64,000 bases of DNA from Acidovorax sp. 69 (GCF_002797445.1 NZ_PGEP01000001.1:3596501-3660500); one strand, 5' to 3'; positions 8,802-17,426 are shown, counted from the stretch's first letter. The notes: a model not told the origin generated them from the letters alone. Made by a program: numbers and translations.

Positions 8802-9002
8802 GGCAAGACTCCTCGACAGGTCAATGCCACATGCTACCGCGCCCCCTTGGACGGGTTGACGGGTGCAGCCAAGCAGAGCGATAGATGGGTGTCCCTCACT
8901 TGACGCGCCCCCGGTAAAAACCCGGTGCGTGTGTAGCCCGCAGCCCTCCTACCATCGCCGCACTGAGTGGCCATGGTGGCCCTTACCAGGAGATGCTGCT
9001 TG

Positions 9003-10178
9003 ATGACGACCCCCCTTGTTTTACCCACCGGCCAGCGGCCTCCCCTGGCGCACCGCCGCAGTCTGATGCTGGCGCTGGCAGGTGGGGCTGCACTGGCCAG
9101 CCTGCCCGCCGGGGCGCAGCCCACTGCGGGCAAGGGAGACATCCTGATCGGCCGCTCGACGGCGCTGTCGGGCGGCATGGCGCCATTTCTATCCCCTATC
9201 CATGCGGGGCAGGAGGCCGCGATCGAGGACGCCAACGCCAAGGGCGGCATCGGCGGACGCAAGATCCGGCTGGTCTCACTGGACGATGGGTTTGATGCAC
9301 GCCGCGCGCTGGAGAACGCCAAGCAACTGAATGAAAAAGACGGCGTGCTGGCGCTGTTTGGCATGGCCGGCACCTCGCAAGTCATGACACTGTTGCCCTA
9401 CCTGGTGCAGGCCAAGCTGCCCTTGATCTCTGTGTACACGGGCAGCCCCGCCATTCGCGCGCAGCAGCACCCCTACCTGTTCACCACGCGCGCCAGCTAT
9501 GCCGACGAGCTGGTGAAGATCGTGCGCAACTTGGTGGCCGTGCAAAGCGCACGCATTGCGGTGGCCTTCGAGAACAACGACTTTGGCAAGCTGCTGCTGC
9601 CGCTGGTCGAAAAGACCATCGCTGCGGAAGGCGCGACGCTGGCCGGGTCGCACGCGCTGGCCTCGTCGGGCGAAGACGCCAACGAGGCCGCCAAGGCCCT
9701 GGCCACCCAGAAACCCCAGGCCGTGCTGCTGGTGGCGGCAGGCCCGTCGGTGGTGGCCTATGTGCGTGCCAACCGCGCGCACCTGGGCGTACCGATCTAC
9801 ACGCTGTCGCTGGGCGCAGGCACCGCCGTGCTCCAGGCGCTGGGCGACGAGGCACGGGGCCTGGCCGTGGCACGCACAGGCCCCTCCCCCACCAAGCCCA
9901 CCATTGCGCTCACGCGGGACTTCCAGGCGTCCATGAAGCGCTACAACAAGCCCGTGGATTACGACCACTACACCGGCTACATGGACGCCCGCGTGCTCAT
10001 CGAAGGCCTGCGCGCAGCCGGCCCAGGCGTCACACGCATGAGTCTGGCCCAGGCCATGGAGGGCCTGGGCAATCTGGACCTGGGCGGCTTTGGCTACCAG
10101 TTCAGCGCGCAAAACCACCATGGTTCCAACTACGTGGACATTGCCGTGGTGGGCTCGGGCGGGGTGTTCCGGCAATAG
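9003..10178 (+). CDS. Branched-chain amino acid type ABC transporter substrate-binding protein
   Basis: A 391-residue periplasmic binding protein (Peripla_BP_6 type). The N-terminus has a twin-Arg-flanked hydrophobic signal (HRRSLMLALAGGAALASLPAGA). The mature part begins GDILIGRSTALSGGMA, the usual first strand and ligand loop, and later has GGIGGRKIRLVSLDDGFDA. ATG at 9003 was preferred over the GTG at 8967 because AGGAG lies 10 bases upstream. No permease or ATPase genes are adjacent, so it is an orphan that may feed a transporter elsewhere or act as a sensor partner. Ligand unknown. Confidence 0.88.
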   Translation: MTTPLVLPTGQRPPLAHRRSLMLALAGGAALASLPAGAQPTAGKGDILIGRSTALSGGMAPFLSPIHAGQEAAIEDANAKGGIGGRKIRLVSLDDGFDARRALENAKQLNEKDGVLALFGMAGTSQVMTLLPYLVQAKLPLISVYTGSPAIRAQQHPYLFTTRASYADELVKIVRNLVAVQSARIAVAFENNDFGKLLLPLVEKTIAAEGATLAGSHALASSGEDANEAAKALATQKPQAVLLVAAGPSVVAYVRANRAHLGVPIYTLSLGAGTAVLQALGDEARGLAVARTGPSPTKPTIALTRDFQASMKRYNKPVDYDHYTGYMDARVLIEGLRAAGPGVTRMSLAQAMEGLGNLDLGGFGYQFSAQNHHGSNYVDIAVVGSGGVFRQ

Positions 10179-10257
10179 CCCGTTGCCACAGGCGGGGGCT
10201 GCGGCCTGTGCCCAGCAGCGACAATGGCGGCCCTGCCATCGCCCCGCCCTTCCCACC

Positions 10258-11523
10258 GTGTCGCCCCTCCCGTCTCCTTCCTCCTTCGACGTTGTCATCA
10301 TTGGCGCCGGTGCCGCCGGCCTGTTCTGCGCGGGCCAGGCGGGCCAGCGGGGCCTGAAGGTGCTGCTTATCGACCACGCCGATAAGGTGGCGGAAAAAAT
10401 CCGCATCTCGGGCGGGGGGCGCTGCAACTTCACCAACCGCGACCTCGACCCCGCCGCGCCCCACAAGCATTTTGTGGGGCAGAACCCGCAGTTTTGCCGT
10501 TCGGCGCTGTCGCGCTACACCCCGGCGGACTTCATCGCCCTGGTGCAAAAACACGGCATTGCCTTTCACGAAAAGCACAAGGGCCAGTTGTTTGCCGACC
10601 GCTCGGCAGAAGACATCATCGCCATGCTGCTGGCCGAGTGCGAAGCCGGCGGCGTGACCCACTGGCAACCCTGTGGCGTTAAAAAAGTAAGCTTTTCAGC
10701 CCCAAGCGCAGGTGGATCATGCCAGGGCAGCTATCAAATTGATACTGATCGCGGGCCGGTAACGGCAGACTCGCTGGTGATCGCTACCGGAGGACTGTCG
10801 ATCCCCAAGATTGGCGCCACCGATTTTGGCTACCGGCTGGCACAGCAGTTCAACATTCCACTCATCGAGCGCCGCCCGGGCCTGGTGCCGCTGACCTTTG
10901 ACGGAGTGGGCTGGGCCCCCTACGCGCAGTTGTCGGGTCTGGCGCTTCCGGTGCAGATCAGCACCGGCGCCAAGAAGTCGCGCATGGCCTTTGACGAAGA
11001 CCTGCTGTTCACGCACCGGGGCCTGTCCGGACCAGCGGTGTTGCAGATCTCCAGCTACTGGCAGGAGGGAACACCGCTGGCCATCAACCTCGCACCCACG
11101 GTCGACCTGCCCGCTGCGCTGGCGCAGGGCAAGATGCGCTCGCGCAAGCTGATCGCCAACGAAATTGCGACGCTGGTGCCTGGCCGCCTGGCCGATGCCT
11201 GGGCCCAGCGCGAAGCCGACTGGCAGCGCCCCATCAACGAGGCCAGCGACAAGGCCCTGGCACGCCTGGCTGAACAACTGGCACGCTGGGAGCTGACACC
11301 CACCGGCACCGAGGGCTACAAGAAGGCCGAAGTCACGCTGGGCGGCGTGGACACCCGGGCACTCTCGCAACAGACCATGGAGTGCAAGGCGCAACCCGGC
11401 CTGTACTTCATCGGCGAAGTGGTGGACGTGACAGGCTGGCTGGGGGGTTACAACTTCCAGTGGGCCTGGGCCAGCGCCCATGCGTGTGCGCTGGCATTGG
11501 CCCAGGCCGGATCGGCTGGGTAG
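10258..11523 (+). CDS. BaiN/RdsA (HI0933-like) FAD-dependent oxidoreductase
   Basis: A 421-residue flavoprotein. The Rossmann FAD motif DVVIIGAGAAGLFCAGQAG lies at residues about 8-26 and the family block KIRISGGGRCNFTNRD follows. The C-terminal GEVVDVTGWLGGYNFQWAWASA closes the FAD site. The family includes BaiN, active on bile-acid intermediates, but most members have unknown substrates. The only in-frame start consistent with the family is GTG at 10258; there is no ATG. Residues about 144-163 are encoded by an AT-rich repeat copy (C) and look inserted between conserved segments. The stop is 40 bases from that of the convergent GGDEF-EAL gene. Confidence 0.85.
   Translation: MSPLPSPSSFDVVIIGAGAAGLFCAGQAGQRGLKVLLIDHADKVAEKIRISGGGRCNFTNRDLDPAAPHKHFVGQNPQFCRSALSRYTPADFIALVQKHGIAFHEKHKGQLFADRSAEDIIAMLLAECEAGGVTHWQPCGVKKVSFSAPSAGGSCQGSYQIDTDRGPVTADSLVIATGGLSIPKIGATDFGYRLAQQFNIPLIERRPGLVPLTFDGVGWAPYAQLSGLALPVQISTGAKKSRMAFDEDLLFTHRGLSGPAVLQISSYWQEGTPLAINLAPTVDLPAALAQGKMRSRKLIANEIATLVPGRLADAWAQREADWQRPINEASDKALARLAEQLARWELTPTGTEGYKKAEVTLGGVDTRALSQQTMECKAQPGLYFIGEVVDVTGWLGGYNFQWAWASAHACALALAQAGSAG
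10688..10746. repeat. Dispersed palindromic repeat, copy C (inside BaiN-like gene)
   Basis: AAGCTTTTCAGCCCCAAGCG, then CATGCCAGGGCAGCTATC and AAATTGATA. It shares the half-site GCAGCTATCAAAT with copies H and J. It is translated without a stop as FSAPSAGGSCQGSYQIDT. The preceding run of six A and the AT-rich end contrast with the gene's usual composition. Confidence 0.55.
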
Positions 11524-11563
11524 AGGCCGCTCCGGGGTGGGCGTGGGACGGCCGCCTCGCCGT

Positions 11564-14500
11564 TCACACCTCCATGGCGGCCTCCCGGCCCGTTGTTGAC
11601 AGGGCCCGGTGCTGCAGTGCCCAGATTTCCAGCTCGGCCACGGGCAATGGGCGGCTGAAGTAGTAACCCTGCAGCTCTTCGCAGTCCAGCGCGTTCAGTA
11701 CCTGGGCCGTGGCCAGGTCTTCCACGCCCTCGGCCACGATCTTGAGGCCCAGCGTATGGCCCAGGGCAATGATGGCGCGGGTGATGGCCATGTCGGCAGG
11801 GTTGCTCAGCATGTCGTGCACAAAGGATTTGTCCACCTTGAGCCGATCGATGTCAAAGCGTTTGAGGTAGGCCAGGCTCGAATACCCGGTGCCAAAGTCA
11901 TCAATGGACATCTGCACGCCCAGCAGCTTGAGCGCTGCCAGTTGCAGCTCGGCAGCATGGGCGTTGTCCATGAGTTGGGATTCGGTGATCTCCAGCTCCA
12001 ACCGGTGCGCAGGCATGCCGGTGCGGGCCAGCAGCGCCTCGATGTCGGACACCAGTTGCGGATCGGACATTTGTGCGGCCGAGAGGTTGACGGAGATCGA
12101 CACATCAGCCAATGGATGTCTCACCGCGTGATAGTCGGGGCTGCCGTCCAGCGGCAGCATCTGCCAGCGCGCCCACTGCTCGCAGGCCTGCTGCAGCACC
12201 CAGCTGCCAATGGCACGGATCATGCCGCTTTCCTCGGCAATGGGAATGAACTCACTGGGCGGAACGGAGCCCAGCACCGGGCTGTTCCAGCGCAGCAGCG
12301 CCTCGACCCCCAGCAGTTGCGTTCCCTTGGCGCTCAGGCGTGGCTGGTAGTGAAGGCTCAGCTCCTGGCGCTCCAGCGCGCGGCGCAACTGCTGCTCCAT
12401 GGTCTGGCGCGCCACGGCACGCTGGTCGGTCTCCATCGAATAGAACAGCGCCATGTCGCGCCCCGTGGTCTTGGCCTCGTACATGGCCGCGTCGGCACGG
12501 CGCATCAGCTCGTCGATGTCGCTGCCGTCCTCGGGGTACACGGCGATGCCCACGCTGCACGACACATTCAGCTCGTGCCCCTCCACCGGGTGACTCTGAC
12601 GGATGAGCGGGATCAGGCGCCGCTCCACCAGCTGCTGCACATCCTCGCGCCCGGCCACATCGCGCATCACCACCACAAACTCGTCGCCGCCCAGGCGGCT
12701 CACCGTGTCGCGGCTGCGCACGGCCTGCGTGAGGCGCGCTGCCACCGAGCGCAGCAAGCCGTCACCAATGTGGTGGCCCAAGGTATCGTTGATGGACTTG
12801 AAGCGGTCCAGGTCAATGAACAGCACAGCCACCTTCTCGCCGGTGATGGGGGCCTGGGCCAGCGCCATCTGCAGGCGCTGCACGCACAGCGAGCGGTTGG
12901 GCAGCTCGGTCAACACGTCGTGGTGGGCCAGAAACTGGATGCGCTCTTCGCTGCGCTTGCGGTCGGTGATGTCGATGGCAATGCCGATGTGGTTGGCCAC
13001 CGGACCGCCCTTGGTCTCGCGCACAGCCGACACCATGAGCCAGGCCGGGTAGGTCTCGCCCGAGCGGCGGCGAAACCGCACCTCGCCCTGCCAAGACTCT
13101 TTTTCCAGCATGGTGCGATTGATCTGGGCCGACAACGGCTCGCCACCGGCTTCTTCCAGCAGAAACCCCAGATCCTCGCCAATGACCTCATAGAAGTCGT
13201 AGTGCGTGCTGCGGCAGAACGCCTTGTTCACGCTGATGATCTGCTGGTCGGCGTTCATGATGATGATGCCCTCGGACGAGGCCTCGAACACCTTGGCCCA
13301 CAGCTCCAGGCGCTGCTCCATGACCTTGAGCACATTGATGGGCGTGAAGGCGGTCAGCACCGAGTCGCGCCCCTGGAACAGCAGGCGCCGCGCCGACAGC
13401 ACGGCCCATGAGGGCTCGGGACTGCCCTTCCAGCGCACCTCAAACTCATCGACCGAGCCCTGGTCGGCCAGGCGCTGAAAGAAACGCGCACGCACGCCCG
13501 GCTCCAGCCCCGCAGCCCAAGGGTCGGTCTTGCGGCCCCCCAGCCAGTGCGCGGCAGGCGCGTTGGAATGCAACACCTCGTGTTCGGGGATGGATGTGAC
13601 CACCATGGGGATAGGGAACGCCTCCACCAGCTCACGCTGCGCCTCGGCTGCGCGGGCGCTGGCGGCCAGCTCCTGCTGCAACAGCCGATCGCGGTCGAGC
13701 TGAGACAACATCTCGTTGAACGCGGTCACCAACCGGCCAATCTCATCCCGGCTGTTCCAGTGCGCGCGCAGCGTGTGGTCACCACTCTTGCGCACCTCGT
13801 CGGCCACGCGGGCCAGTTGCTGTAGCGGTTTGGCAATCTGCCGTGCCACCAGGGTCACCAGCGACAGGATGCAGCCCAGCAGCACCAGTGCCGTGCCCAA
13901 ATGCAGCCACATGCGGGCAAACAGGCTGTCCACACGCTGGTTCAGAAGCCGCTCCAGGTCCACGATGCCCACCGACCAGGCATCGCGCAGCGCGCCCAGC
14001 ACCTGCGCCTCTTGTGCGGTGACCTGGGCCATGGTCAGGCGCGACTCTCCGGCTGCAATGCCCTGCAGCAGCGCCTGAAACCCCTCTTGCGAGGCCTTGA
14101 GCGCCTCGCGTTGACGAACCAGTGCAGTCCGCATCTCTGGCGAACCCGCGATGAACGCCTGGTTGTAGTCCGACTCAATCCCCAGCATCACTGCATCCAG
14201 CCGCCCCACCAGCGTGAGCAACTCCGACGACCACTGCGGCCCCCGGCCCGAAGGCGCTGCGTTCAGAAAACTCACGGTGTCGTGCACGGCCTGCAGCAGT
14301 TCGGGGAAGCGCAGCACCACCAGCGACATCACGTAATAGCTGTCCAGGTCGGGGTCGAGAATCAGGTTGGACTGGTTCCCCACGGTGGTCAGCAGCTCGC
14401 GCCCCTCGCGCAGCAGCTGGCTGCGCAGGCGGGTCAGCGATGGCGCGTCAGACGTCAACGGGACGGGTGGCGCGTTGCCCGCAAGCTCCTCCAGCGCAGC

Positions 14501-14824
14501 ACCAAAGCGTTGGCCCACCTCGGCGGTGTGCAATTGCTCGTCATGGGCCACCCGCACGCCCGAAAGCCGCTTCAGCACCTCAGCCACCTGCGGGGGCTGC
14601 AGGGAGGCGTCCAGAAACTGGCCCATCAGGCCGTCACGCACCACCGCCGCATAGGTGGTGCCCACGATCTCCTTGCGCGTGAAATCGATGGCCAGGTACT
14701 TCTCGTGGATCAGGATGCTGGAGACGTAGATCACCGCCGTCAGATCCAGCAGATAAATGAGCATGAGCTTGCGGCCCACACTGAGGCGGCCCAGCCAACC
14801 CGATACGCGGTGCATGAATGCCAT
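11564..14824 (-). CDS. Membrane GGDEF-EAL protein with HAMP and two PAS domains
   Basis: A 1086-residue cyclic-di-GMP enzyme. Order: TM helix about 20-40, periplasmic helical domain, TM about 305-328 (ALVLLGCILSLVTLVA), HAMP about 329-380, PAS about 400-500, PAS about 515-640, GGDEF about 640-800, EAL about 815-1070. The cyclase site is RLGGDEF with an RSRD I-site before it. The phosphodiesterase site is complete: EALLRW, SVNLSA, EITES, DDFGTGYSS, KVDKSF, AEGVE and QGYYFSRP. It could therefore make or break c-di-GMP. The start ATG at 14824 gives MAFMHRVSGW; the frame stays open 86 codons upstream, but that part is repeat-like and unconserved. Confidence 0.9.
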   Translation of the reverse strand: MAFMHRVSGWLGRLSVGRKLMLIYLLDLTAVIYVSSILIHEKYLAIDFTRKEIVGTTYAAVVRDGLMGQFLDASLQPPQVAEVLKRLSGVRVAHDEQLHTAEVGQRFGAALEELAGNAPPVPLTSDAPSLTRLRSQLLREGRELLTTVGNQSNLILDPDLDSYYVMSLVVLRFPELLQAVHDTVSFLNAAPSGRGPQWSSELLTLVGRLDAVMLGIESDYNQAFIAGSPEMRTALVRQREALKASQEGFQALLQGIAAGESRLTMAQVTAQEAQVLGALRDAWSVGIVDLERLLNQRVDSLFARMWLHLGTALVLLGCILSLVTLVARQIAKPLQQLARVADEVRKSGDHTLRAHWNSRDEIGRLVTAFNEMLSQLDRDRLLQQELAASARAAEAQRELVEAFPIPMVVTSIPEHEVLHSNAPAAHWLGGRKTDPWAAGLEPGVRARFFQRLADQGSVDEFEVRWKGSPEPSWAVLSARRLLFQGRDSVLTAFTPINVLKVMEQRLELWAKVFEASSEGIIIMNADQQIISVNKAFCRSTHYDFYEVIGEDLGFLLEEAGGEPLSAQINRTMLEKESWQGEVRFRRRSGETYPAWLMVSAVRETKGGPVANHIGIAIDITDRKRSEERIQFLAHHDVLTELPNRSLCVQRLQMALAQAPITGEKVAVLFIDLDRFKSINDTLGHHIGDGLLRSVAARLTQAVRSRDTVSRLGGDEFVVVMRDVAGREDVQQLVERRLIPLIRQSHPVEGHELNVSCSVGIAVYPEDGSDIDELMRRADAAMYEAKTTGRDMALFYSMETDQRAVARQTMEQQLRRALERQELSLHYQPRLSAKGTQLLGVEALLRWNSPVLGSVPPSEFIPIAEESGMIRAIGSWVLQQACEQWARWQMLPLDGSPDYHAVRHPLADVSISVNLSAAQMSDPQLVSDIEALLARTGMPAHRLELEITESQLMDNAHAAELQLAALKLLGVQMSIDDFGTGYSSLAYLKRFDIDRLKVDKSFVHDMLSNPADMAITRAIIALGHTLGLKIVAEGVEDLATAQVLNALDCEELQGYYFSRPLPVAELEIWALQHRALSTTGREAAMEV

Positions 14825-15099
14825 GGTGTCTGCGGCGGCAGGCTGGCACGGGCGGATGACCTGCGCAGCCCACCGCTGGTGGAAAATGAGTGTTACAACG
14901 GGAAGCAATTTCCACGCCATTCCACAGGCCTCCCTGCCAGAGAGACAGGGTTTGGCGCCCATTGGGAATGGACTGCAGGCTTGAAAGCCGGCGCGACCCA
15001 GGCAAGTGCCGCCGCACAAAGGCCGTCCCGCTGCACTGGCGACGTCGACCTCCCGCGCAGCGAAAGAAGGGTAAAGCTGCAAAGCAGCGCCACAAGCAC

Positions 15100-15127
15100 T
15101 TCACATCCGCTTTATAAAGGCTATAAT
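15100..15127 (+). promoter_or_regulatory. Sigma-70 type promoter of rpsU
   Basis: TTCACA (15100-15105), 16-base spacer and a perfect TATAAT (15122-15127). The expected transcript would have a leader of about 120 bases before the rpsU ATG. Confidence 0.75.
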
Positions 15128-15147
15128 CTCCGGCTTTGCTGGCAATG

Positions 15148-15179
15148 CCCCGTCGGCCAAATACTAGTTACAGACGGGG
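15148..15179 (+). promoter_or_regulatory. Hairpin in the rpsU 5' leader
   Basis: CCCCGTC (15148-15154) pairs perfectly with GACGGGG (15173-15179) around an 18-base loop (GGCCAAATACTAGTTACA). It lies about 20 bases after the -10 box and 75 bases before the start codon. There is only a weak GG purine pair before the ATG. A role in S21 autoregulation or mRNA stability is a guess. Confidence 0.45.
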
Positions 15180-15254
15180 AAACCGCTACGTATGGTCTTG
15201 AGGCCCGATCTCCCCAAGCCCCTCTGCGAGCAACATTTTGGAAACCATTAGCTA

Positions 15255-15467
15255 ATGACTACGATCCGCGTAAAAGAAAACGAACCCTTTGACGTTGCAC
15301 TGCGCCGCTTCAAGCGCACCATTGAAAAGCTCGGCCTGCTGACCGACCTGCGCGCCCGCGAGTTCTACGAAAAGCCCACCGCAGAACGCAAGCGCAAGAA
15401 GGCGGCCGCCGTGAAGCGCCACTACAAGCGCGTTCGCAGCATGCAACTGCCCAAGAAGATGTATTGA
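15255..15467 (+). CDS. rpsU: 30S ribosomal protein S21
   Basis: The 70-residue product is the complete small-subunit protein S21: [20 protein letters not shown], the conserved middle [20 protein letters not shown], and the basic tail [12 protein letters not shown]. It sits next to yqeY, a conserved pairing in proteobacteria. It is preceded by a strong promoter and a structured leader and followed at once by a strong terminator, so it is probably made mostly as a single-gene transcript. The ribosome binding site before the ATG is unusually weak. Confidence 0.98.
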
Positions 15468-15503
15468 TTGATCTTCGGCCCCAAGCCTTTCGCTTGGGTC
15501 CCA

Positions 15504-15545
15504 AAACCCGCGCTAGGGACGCCAAGCGCGGGTTTTTGTTTTTTC
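15504..15545 (+). terminator. Intrinsic terminator after rpsU
   Basis: AACCCGCGCT (15505-15514) pairs with AGCGCGGGTT (15525-15534), followed by TTTGTTTTTT. GC-rich 10-bp stem, 10-base loop and T-run make a classic rho-independent terminator 37 bases after the rpsU stop. Confidence 0.92.
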
Positions 15546-15550
15546 GGGTC

Positions 15551-15640
15551 TGCACAAAGCCCCTCTGGCGTCGTTGCAGCGCCTTGCCGTAGCAAGACTA
15601 CTGCCTGCGGCGCTGCGCCTAGCCAGAGGGGCTTTGTGCA
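15551..15640. repeat. 90-base nested perfect palindrome between rpsU and yqeY
   Basis: TGCACAAAGCCCCTCTGGC (15551-15569) is the exact reverse complement of 15622-15640, a 19-bp perfect outer stem. Inside, GCAGCGCC (15576-15583) pairs with GGCGCTGC (15609-15616). The centre is CTTGCCGTAGCAAGACTACT with its own small CTTGC/GCAAG hairpin. It looks like a mobile or REP-like palindromic unit rather than a terminator, since no T-run follows. It lies just before the yqeY ribosome binding site. Confidence 0.85.
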
Positions 15641-15681
15641 AACCCTCCGTCCCTGTCTGAAACCCAAAAAAGGAAGCCGCC

Positions 15682-16128
15682 ATGAGCCTCAAGGACCAGA
15701 TCACCGAAGACATGAAGACCGCCATGCGCGCCAAGGACAGCGAGCGCCTGGGCACCATCCGCCTGCTGCTGGCTGCACTCAAGCAAAAAGAAGTGGATGA
15801 GCGCGTGGTCCTGGACGACGTGGCCGTCGTTGCCATCGTGGACAAGTTGATCAAGCAGCGCAAGGACTCCATCGCGGCCTTCGAGCAGGCAGCGCGCCAA
15901 GACTTGGCCGACAAGGAAAAATCGGAACTCGTGGTGCTGCAGGCCTACTTGCCCGAGCGCATGTCGGCCGACGAAACCCTGGCCGCCGTAAAAGCCATCG
16001 TGGCCGAACTGGGCGCAGCAGGCCCGGGCGACATGGGCAAGGTCATGGGTGTGGTCAAAACCCGCCTGGCCGGCAAGGCCGACATGGGCCAGGTGTCCGC
16101 CGCCGTCAAGGCAGCACTGGCGGGTTGA
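15682..16128 (+). CDS. yqeY: GatB/YqeY domain protein
   Basis: A 148-residue stand-alone YqeY-domain protein: MSLKDQITEDMKTAMRAKDS, then LRLLLAALKQKEVD-like helix, YLPERMSADE, and the C-terminal GDMGKVMGVVKTRLAGKAD helix typical of the GatB tail domain. The domain resembles the tRNA-binding tail of GatB and is thought to act on tRNA or glutaminyl-tRNA metabolism; its exact job is not established. It follows rpsU, as in many proteobacteria where dnaG comes next, but here dnaG is absent. AAAGGAAG before the ATG is a good ribosome binding site. Confidence 0.93.
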   Translation: MSLKDQITEDMKTAMRAKDSERLGTIRLLLAALKQKEVDERVVLDDVAVVAIVDKLIKQRKDSIAAFEQAARQDLADKEKSELVVLQAYLPERMSADETLAAVKAIVAELGAAGPGDMGKVMGVVKTRLAGKADMGQVSAAVKAALAG

Positions 16129-16159
16129 CCCCCCGACGACCAGGAACCCGATAACGCCA

Positions 16160-16188
16160 CACAGTGGGCAGCACTTCGGCCCACTGTG
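16160..16188 (+). terminator. Possible terminator hairpin after yqeY
   Basis: CACAGTGGGC (16160-16169) pairs with GCCCACTGTG (16179-16188) around a 9-base loop. The 10-bp stem is strong, but the T-run (ATTTTG) comes only about 12 bases later, inside repeat copy D, so termination is likely but not textbook. Confidence 0.55.
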
Positions 16189-16194
16189 CAGTCA

Positions 16195-16243
16195 ATATCA
16201 TTTTGATAGCTGGATGCACTTACCAGATAAGGGCGGTTTCAAG
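16195..16243. repeat. Dispersed palindromic repeat, copy D (yqeY-wrbA convergent spacer)
   Basis: ATATCATTTTGATAGCTGG, then TGCACTTACCAGATAAGGGC. It has the TTTTGATAGCTG half-site of the family and a degenerate second half. It lies between the convergent yqeY and wrbA genes. Confidence 0.6.
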
Positions 16244-16306
16244 TCCAAGCGCCTGCAGCCATATTGGCGAGAGACTACGCCCAACGCATAGACTGAGACC
16301 CCTCCA

Positions 16307-16906
16307 TCAGGGAAACAGCTTGTTCGCGGTTTCTGCGATCAATTTACCCTGAAACCGTGCGCCGTCCAGGTCCAGGGCGCTGGGCTGGCGCTGTCCTTGG
16401 CCGCCAGCGATGGTGGTGGCGCCGTAAGGGCTGCCGCCGACGACTTCATCCAGTGTCATCTGTCCCTGGTGGCTGTAAGGCAGGCCCACAATCGTCATCC
16501 CGAAGTGCATCAGATTGGTGATGATGGAGAACAGTGTGACCTCCTGTCCACCGTGCTGGGTGGCTGTGGAGGTAAACGCGCCCCCCACCTTGCCATTGAG
16601 AGCACCGCGTGCCCACAACCCTCCCGCCTGGTCGAGAAACGCAGCCATTTGAGAAGGCACACGGCCAAACCGGGTGGGCGCACCGACGATGATGGCGTCA
16701 TAGCTCTCCAGCTCCGCCACGGTGGCCACAGCAGCAGACTGGTTGAGCTTGAAATGCGCGCCTTTGGCAATATCTTCAGGCACGGTCTCTGGAACGCGCT
16801 TGACATCGACCGTCGCGCCAGCTGACCGAGCGCCTTCGGCCATGGCCTGGGCCATGGTTTCGATGTGGCCGTAAGTGGAATAGTAAAGAACCAGAACTTT
16901 CGACAT
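16307..16906 (-). CDS. wrbA: NAD(P)H:quinone oxidoreductase, WrbA type
   Basis: A 199-residue flavodoxin-like FMN protein that reduces quinones by two electrons, limiting semiquinone and oxidative stress. It starts [19 protein letters not shown] with the phosphate-binding loop YSTYGHIE, followed by [12 protein letters not shown] and [10 protein letters not shown], both WrbA hallmarks, then GLPYSHQGQ. Length matches the tetrameric family. ATG at 16906 was chosen because CAAGGAGTTACC precedes it; the longer frame is spurious. Confidence 0.95.
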   Translation of the reverse strand: MSKVLVLYYSTYGHIETMAQAMAEGARSAGATVDVKRVPETVPEDIAKGAHFKLNQSAAVATVAELESYDAIIVGAPTRFGRVPSQMAAFLDQAGGLWARGALNGKVGGAFTSTATQHGGQEVTLFSIITNLMHFGMTIVGLPYSHQGQMTLDEVVGGSPYGATTIAGGQGQRQPSALDLDGARFQGKLIAETANKLFP

Positions 16907-17426
16907 GGTAACTCCTTGGGGGGGTTGATGTGCCCACTGGCTGCGCGACACCCACACCATATTGCGTTCCGTTCATGACAGCAATGCAAACGCGGAAATC
17001 ACCACAGGGTCGCCATGGGCGACGACCGAGCACACTGCATGAACCCTATGAAACCTGTCCGCAATGTTTGCGGGGTCCATAACCAAAAATGCGTAGACCA
17101 GTCGATCAGAAAGCTCTATCGAACCAACCGCAAGCTGTGCAAAGGGCGTTCAAAGACTGCCCGGGTGGGTGAACAGTTCTTGGGCGTACTCGCCTCCTAC
17201 CAGTTCAGAGCCTGTTGACGATCTCCCAGAGGTCGCGCAGCGGTCTTTGCCGGGTGGCGTGCAAGGCGCGGTGTGCAGCCCACAGCCCGGTTATCGGCAA
17301 CCGCCGCCACACCGTAGACCGCCCACAAAAACCAATGCCCGAAGGGCTGCAGCGAAATCGGGCCGATGCATTCAGAGCTTTGGAGCCCCGACGGCCTGCA
17401 TGGACATGAGCCCATGCAAGCAACAG
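16907..17426. other. Gene-poor 520-base region upstream of wrbA
   Basis: No convincing gene. A 67-codon plus-strand frame (17015-17218) and 72-codon minus-strand frames (17197-17423) have ordinary starts but no recognisable motif. 17095-17165 is clearly lower in GC than its neighbours. The composition shift and broken frames suggest a decayed gene or mobile-element remnant, but I cannot name it. The wrbA promoter must lie in the first 100 bases or so. Confidence 0.4.

Larger units (their letters stand above)
14825..15254. other. Intergenic region between GGDEF-EAL gene and rpsU
   Basis: 430 bases of divergent spacer. 15021-15060 resembles a degraded copy of the GC-rich repeat at 23130-23229 (shared GCCG-CCCG-TGCACTGGC). 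15100-15127 holds the rpsU promoter and 15128-15254 the rpsU leader with a hairpin. Open frames across the first half continue the GGDEF-EAL gene upstream but are not protein-like. Confidence 0.6.

Noticed and set aside
8967..9002. GTG start for the substrate-binding protein
   Set aside because: ATG at 9003 has AGGAG at proper spacing and puts the signal peptide nearer the N-terminus.
11609..13411. 600-codon open frame on the plus strand opposite the GGDEF-EAL gene
   Set aside because: Composition is the antisense shadow of a GC-rich gene (His, Ala, Gln, Gly rich) with no motif; the minus strand has complete GGDEF and EAL sites.
14825..15082. N-terminal extension of the GGDEF-EAL protein (86 codons)
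   Set aside because: The sequence is Cys/Gly/Pro-rich and overlaps repeat-like DNA; MAFMHRVSGW directly before the first TM helix is a better start.
13901..15292. 463-codon plus-strand frame running into rpsU
   Set aside because: Overlaps the real gene on the other strand, the rpsU promoter and leader, and has no protein-like features.
17015..17218. 67-codon plus-strand frame
   Set aside because: No ribosome binding site, motif or context; treated as part of the degenerate region.
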